Of a stretch of DNA of 6,366 nt, positions 4,698 to 6,366 are shown in pieces. The translations under genes and the position numbers were made by a program. Positions within the stretch are counted from its first letter, which is position 1, and each line of letters opens with the position of its first letter. The notes beneath the pieces are model-generated. The model made no database searches, had not been told where the DNA came from, and was given only the letters and a program-made list of their open reading frames with translations. The stretch is from an uncultured Selenomonadales bacterium (lineage in GTDB: Bacteria; Bacillota; Negativicutes; Selenomonadales; Selenomonadaceae): contig CAMVAG010000121.1 in the NCBI GenBank assembly GCA_947165405.1, positions 1 through 6,366 of the forward strand, read 5' to 3'.

Positions 4698-6294
4698 ATA
4701 CGCCACCACCTTGCAAATGTATCGCTGCACCCAATGCGCCCAAGAGCCACATGAGCATTGAGCTGGGGATGTTGAAAAGCAAATGATCCGTGAAGCCGTT
4801 CAGAGCCATCGACAGGAACGCCAGCCCTATTCCGAGCCGCAGACCTTCGAGAAAATTTTTGTCGTCAATGTCGGTCACGTCGTGCCAATCGACAAGCGGC
4901 TCTTTGTCTTTCGGTTCGTCGTCGAGTTTGATAATCTTGGCGGAAATGTTTTCGCCCGCGACGGGAATATTTTCTGCAACGGCGATTTTTTCTTCGTCGT
5001 CAAATTTTTTTCGCGTGTGTTCGCTGAAATTCATTTCCTCGTGGTGCAAGACATTTGAGCGGCGAACTTTTTTTGTCTTGGGCGATTTTTTTCTGCCGAA
5101 CAAATTCAAAAATCTGTCGGAAAAATCGGCGAGCCTTTCACTTATTAAATCCGAAAGTTCCTGCAAAAATTTACTCGACGAAATAATTTTATCAAGGTGT
5201 TCGGTCAACCAAGTTTCCGTGCCGTGCTCACTTGCCCCGAACGAAATAAACATTGTCCCGAAAAAATACCAGAAGAAAGCCAGCGCACCGACAATCCCGA
5301 TTTCCGCCGCGAAGTTCAGATAAAGATTATGCGCGTGATAAATTATGACATTGGGGTCGGCGATATAATAATTGTATTGCGGATAGACGAATTGATAAGC
5401 ACCCCAGCCTATGCCCGCAAAGGGGTGGTCGGAAATCATTGCGCTCGTGCTTACCCAAAGACCAATGCGCACGCCCTCCGACGAATCGCCCATTGTGAAC
5501 GCCGATAAAATTCTGTTGACAAAATTTGTATCGCTGAAGGCAATCACTCCGGTGACCGCCGCGAACAAAATCAATATGCGCCAATCTTTAAGCAAGCCGT
5601 AAACCGCAAAGACAATCGCTATCGTTATGAAGGCTCCTCGCGAATAAGTCATTGTCAGGCACGCGGCAAGCAGGATTATCGCAGCGATTAAAATTATTTT
5701 TTGTGAGCGACGTTTCGTCTTAGTCAACAAGCCCAATGCCAAGCAGATAATCACGTCAAGATAACCCGCCAGCACGTTCGGATTTTCCAGCGTTGAGAAA
5801 ATTCTTTTCTTCAATTCGGGGAAAGCTTCGGGGTCTGTCCACTTCACGTCTGCCACGTCCACGCCGAAGATAAATTGGAAAAATCCCCACAGCACGACCA
5901 AAATTGCCGACGCGCCGATAGCTTGAGCGACGTATTTTATTTGCGCGGGCGTCCGGATTGTTTGACCGACAATCAGATAAGTCAAGCCGTAAATACCGAC
6001 GAGCGAAAAGTAATTGTAAATCAATTCGAAACTTCGCGCCGACGACAGGAAGACACTTGCCGCGCCTATCAACAAAAAAATTGCAACGGGCACGTCGAAA
6101 GGCAGGCTCCGCATTTTGTATTTGGTATCGATTCGGCTGCGCAAGAACCAAGTTATCACACCGAAGACGACCGCCGTCGACGCAACCGAAGGCGAAAGCG
6201 CGAGGAAAAATGCTTCAGTCAAGATGGCGTAGAGCGTCCATTCTTCAAGATTTTTTATTCGCCGTCTCCTCGCGAAGACGCTGACTCTGTCCAA
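4666..6294 (-). CDS. O-antigen ligase/polymerase family membrane protein (Wzy_C)
   Basis: The 542-residue polytopic protein resembles WaaL/Wzy-type enzymes, inner-membrane proteins whose active sites face the periplasm and which join or polymerise lipid-linked sugar chains. About ten hydrophobic segments lie between residues 20 and 355, with two more at 484-526. Family features are STLENPNVLAGYL (about 167-179), TYSRGAF (216-222, Arg219), GIGWGAYQF (294-302) and the His-containing loop YHAHNLYLNFAAEIG (319-333), where ligases carry an essential His. Sequence cannot separate ligase from polymerase. Residues 354-483 form a hydrophilic insertion that includes the basic stretch GRKKSPKTKKVRR (400-412) followed by an acidic part; this is unusual for the family. 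I chose TTG 6294 because AGGAGG (6307-6302) lies seven bases upstream; TTG 6339 has no ribosome binding site. The end overlaps rex. Confidence 0.82.
   Translation of the reverse strand: MDRVSVFARRRRIKNLEEWTLYAILTEAFFLALSPSVASTAVVFGVITWFLRSRIDTKYKMRSLPFDVPVAIFLLIGAASVFLSSARSFELIYNYFSLVGIYGLTYLIVGQTIRTPAQIKYVAQAIGASAILVVLWGFFQFIFGVDVADVKWTDPEAFPELKKRIFSTLENPNVLAGYLDVIICLALGLLTKTKRRSQKIILIAAIILLAACLTMTYSRGAFITIAIVFAVYGLLKDWRILILFAAVTGVIAFSDTNFVNRILSAFTMGDSSEGVRIGLWVSTSAMISDHPFAGIGWGAYQFVYPQYNYYIADPNVIIYHAHNLYLNFAAEIGIVGALAFFWYFFGTMFISFGASEHGTETWLTEHLDKIISSSKFLQELSDLISERLADFSDRFLNLFGRKKSPKTKKVRRSNVLHHEEMNFSEHTRKKFDDEEKIAVAENIPVAGENISAKIIKLDDEPKDKEPLVDWHDVTDIDDKNFLEGLRLGIGLAFLSMALNGFTDHLLFNIPSSMLMWLLGALGAAIHLQGGGVFEKNNFTGDD
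4706..4712 (-). promoter_or_regulatory. Ribosome binding site fixing the rex TTG start
   Basis: AAGGTGG inside the end of the ligase coding region lies eight bases before TTG 4697. It supports starting Rex with MKKIISQAT, as in its relatives. It also means rex translation begins inside the upstream gene, so the two may be translationally coupled. Confidence 0.6.
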
Positions 6295-6301
6295 TACCTC
6301 G

Positions 6302-6307
6302 CCTCCT
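6302..6307 (-). promoter_or_regulatory. Ribosome binding site fixing the ligase TTG start
   Basis: A full AGGAGG sits seven bases before TTG 6294. It is the strongest ribosome binding site near the 5' end of this gene and is the reason for preferring this start over TTG 6339, which has only A/T-rich sequence upstream. Confidence 0.7.
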
Positions 6308-6335
6308 CTGTCTTTCTTCCCGCGCAAGAAAGGTT

Positions 6336-6366
6336 TCAAAGAATTATTTTTAAATCTACTTTTTCT
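6336..6366 (-). CDS. Possible C-terminal end of an upstream gene, cut by the window edge
   Basis: One minus-strand frame reads EKVDLKIIL and then stops at TGA (6338-6336), 28 bases before the AGGAGG of the ligase gene. That spacing fits the tight packing of the other genes, so it may be the tail of the preceding gene in the operon. Nine codons are too few to show coding potential or function. Another frame is also open to the window edge, so this is only a suggestion. Confidence 0.25.
   Translation of the reverse strand, partial: EKVDLKIIL

Noticed and set aside
4846..5235. A separate small gene within the hydrophilic part of the ligase gene
   Set aside because: The stretch is in frame with membrane segments on both sides and no stop interrupts it, so an insertion in one protein is simpler.
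5699..5706. A TTGTGAG half-site on the plus strand, resembling half a Rex operator
   Set aside because: There is no matching inverted half at the right distance, and it lies deep inside the ligase coding region.
1..6366. CRISPR array, insertion sequence, tRNA or riboswitch
   Set aside because: No regularly spaced repeats, inverted-repeat ends with a transposase, or tRNA-like cloverleaf were seen. Apart from the left-edge gap, nearly every base is inside a recognisable gene.

Overview
The window looks like part of the chromosome of a diderm Firmicute, most likely a member of the Negativicutes. This is an inference, with no 16S rRNA or database match behind it. Two things point that way. The order secG, carboxylesterase, rnr and the presence of a Rex-type redox repressor are typical of Firmicutes. 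An O-antigen ligase/polymerase-like membrane protein suggests a cell surface polysaccharide or LPS system. The DNA is AT-rich with many A/T runs, and three of the seven complete genes appear to start at TTG.

All recognisable genes lie on the minus strand, so transcription runs from high to low coordinates. In that order: a possible last few codons of an upstream gene (6366-6336); a Wzy_C-type O-antigen ligase family protein (6294-4666); the redox-sensing repressor Rex (4697-4074), overlapping the end of the ligase gene; the translocase subunit SecG (4058-3831); an Est30/YvaK-type carboxylesterase (3816-3082); a Uma2-family (DUF820) PD-(D/E)XK protein (3076-2489); a PaaI-type hotdog thioesterase (2476-2084); and ribonuclease R (2087-216). 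RNase R ends at a strong hairpin terminator (217-181). After a gap of about 150 bases, a new gene begins near position 29 and runs off the left edge.

From 6294 to 216 the genes are packed as one probable operon. They overlap by 4 to 32 bases or are separated by 5 to 15 bases, and several ribosome binding sites overlap the stop codon of the preceding gene. The grouping mixes envelope polysaccharide assembly, protein export, NADH/NAD+ sensing and RNA decay. The secG-esterase-rnr core is a known Firmicute arrangement; the Uma2 and thioesterase genes sit inside it.

Most of the window is ordinary housekeeping DNA. I found no mobile element, CRISPR array, tRNA, rRNA or convincing new system. The points most worth a second look are a hydrophilic insertion of about 130 residues in the O-antigen ligase, the Uma2/thioesterase pair inside the conserved cluster, a short RNase R lacking its usual terminal extensions, and the hairpin/promoter region at the left edge.
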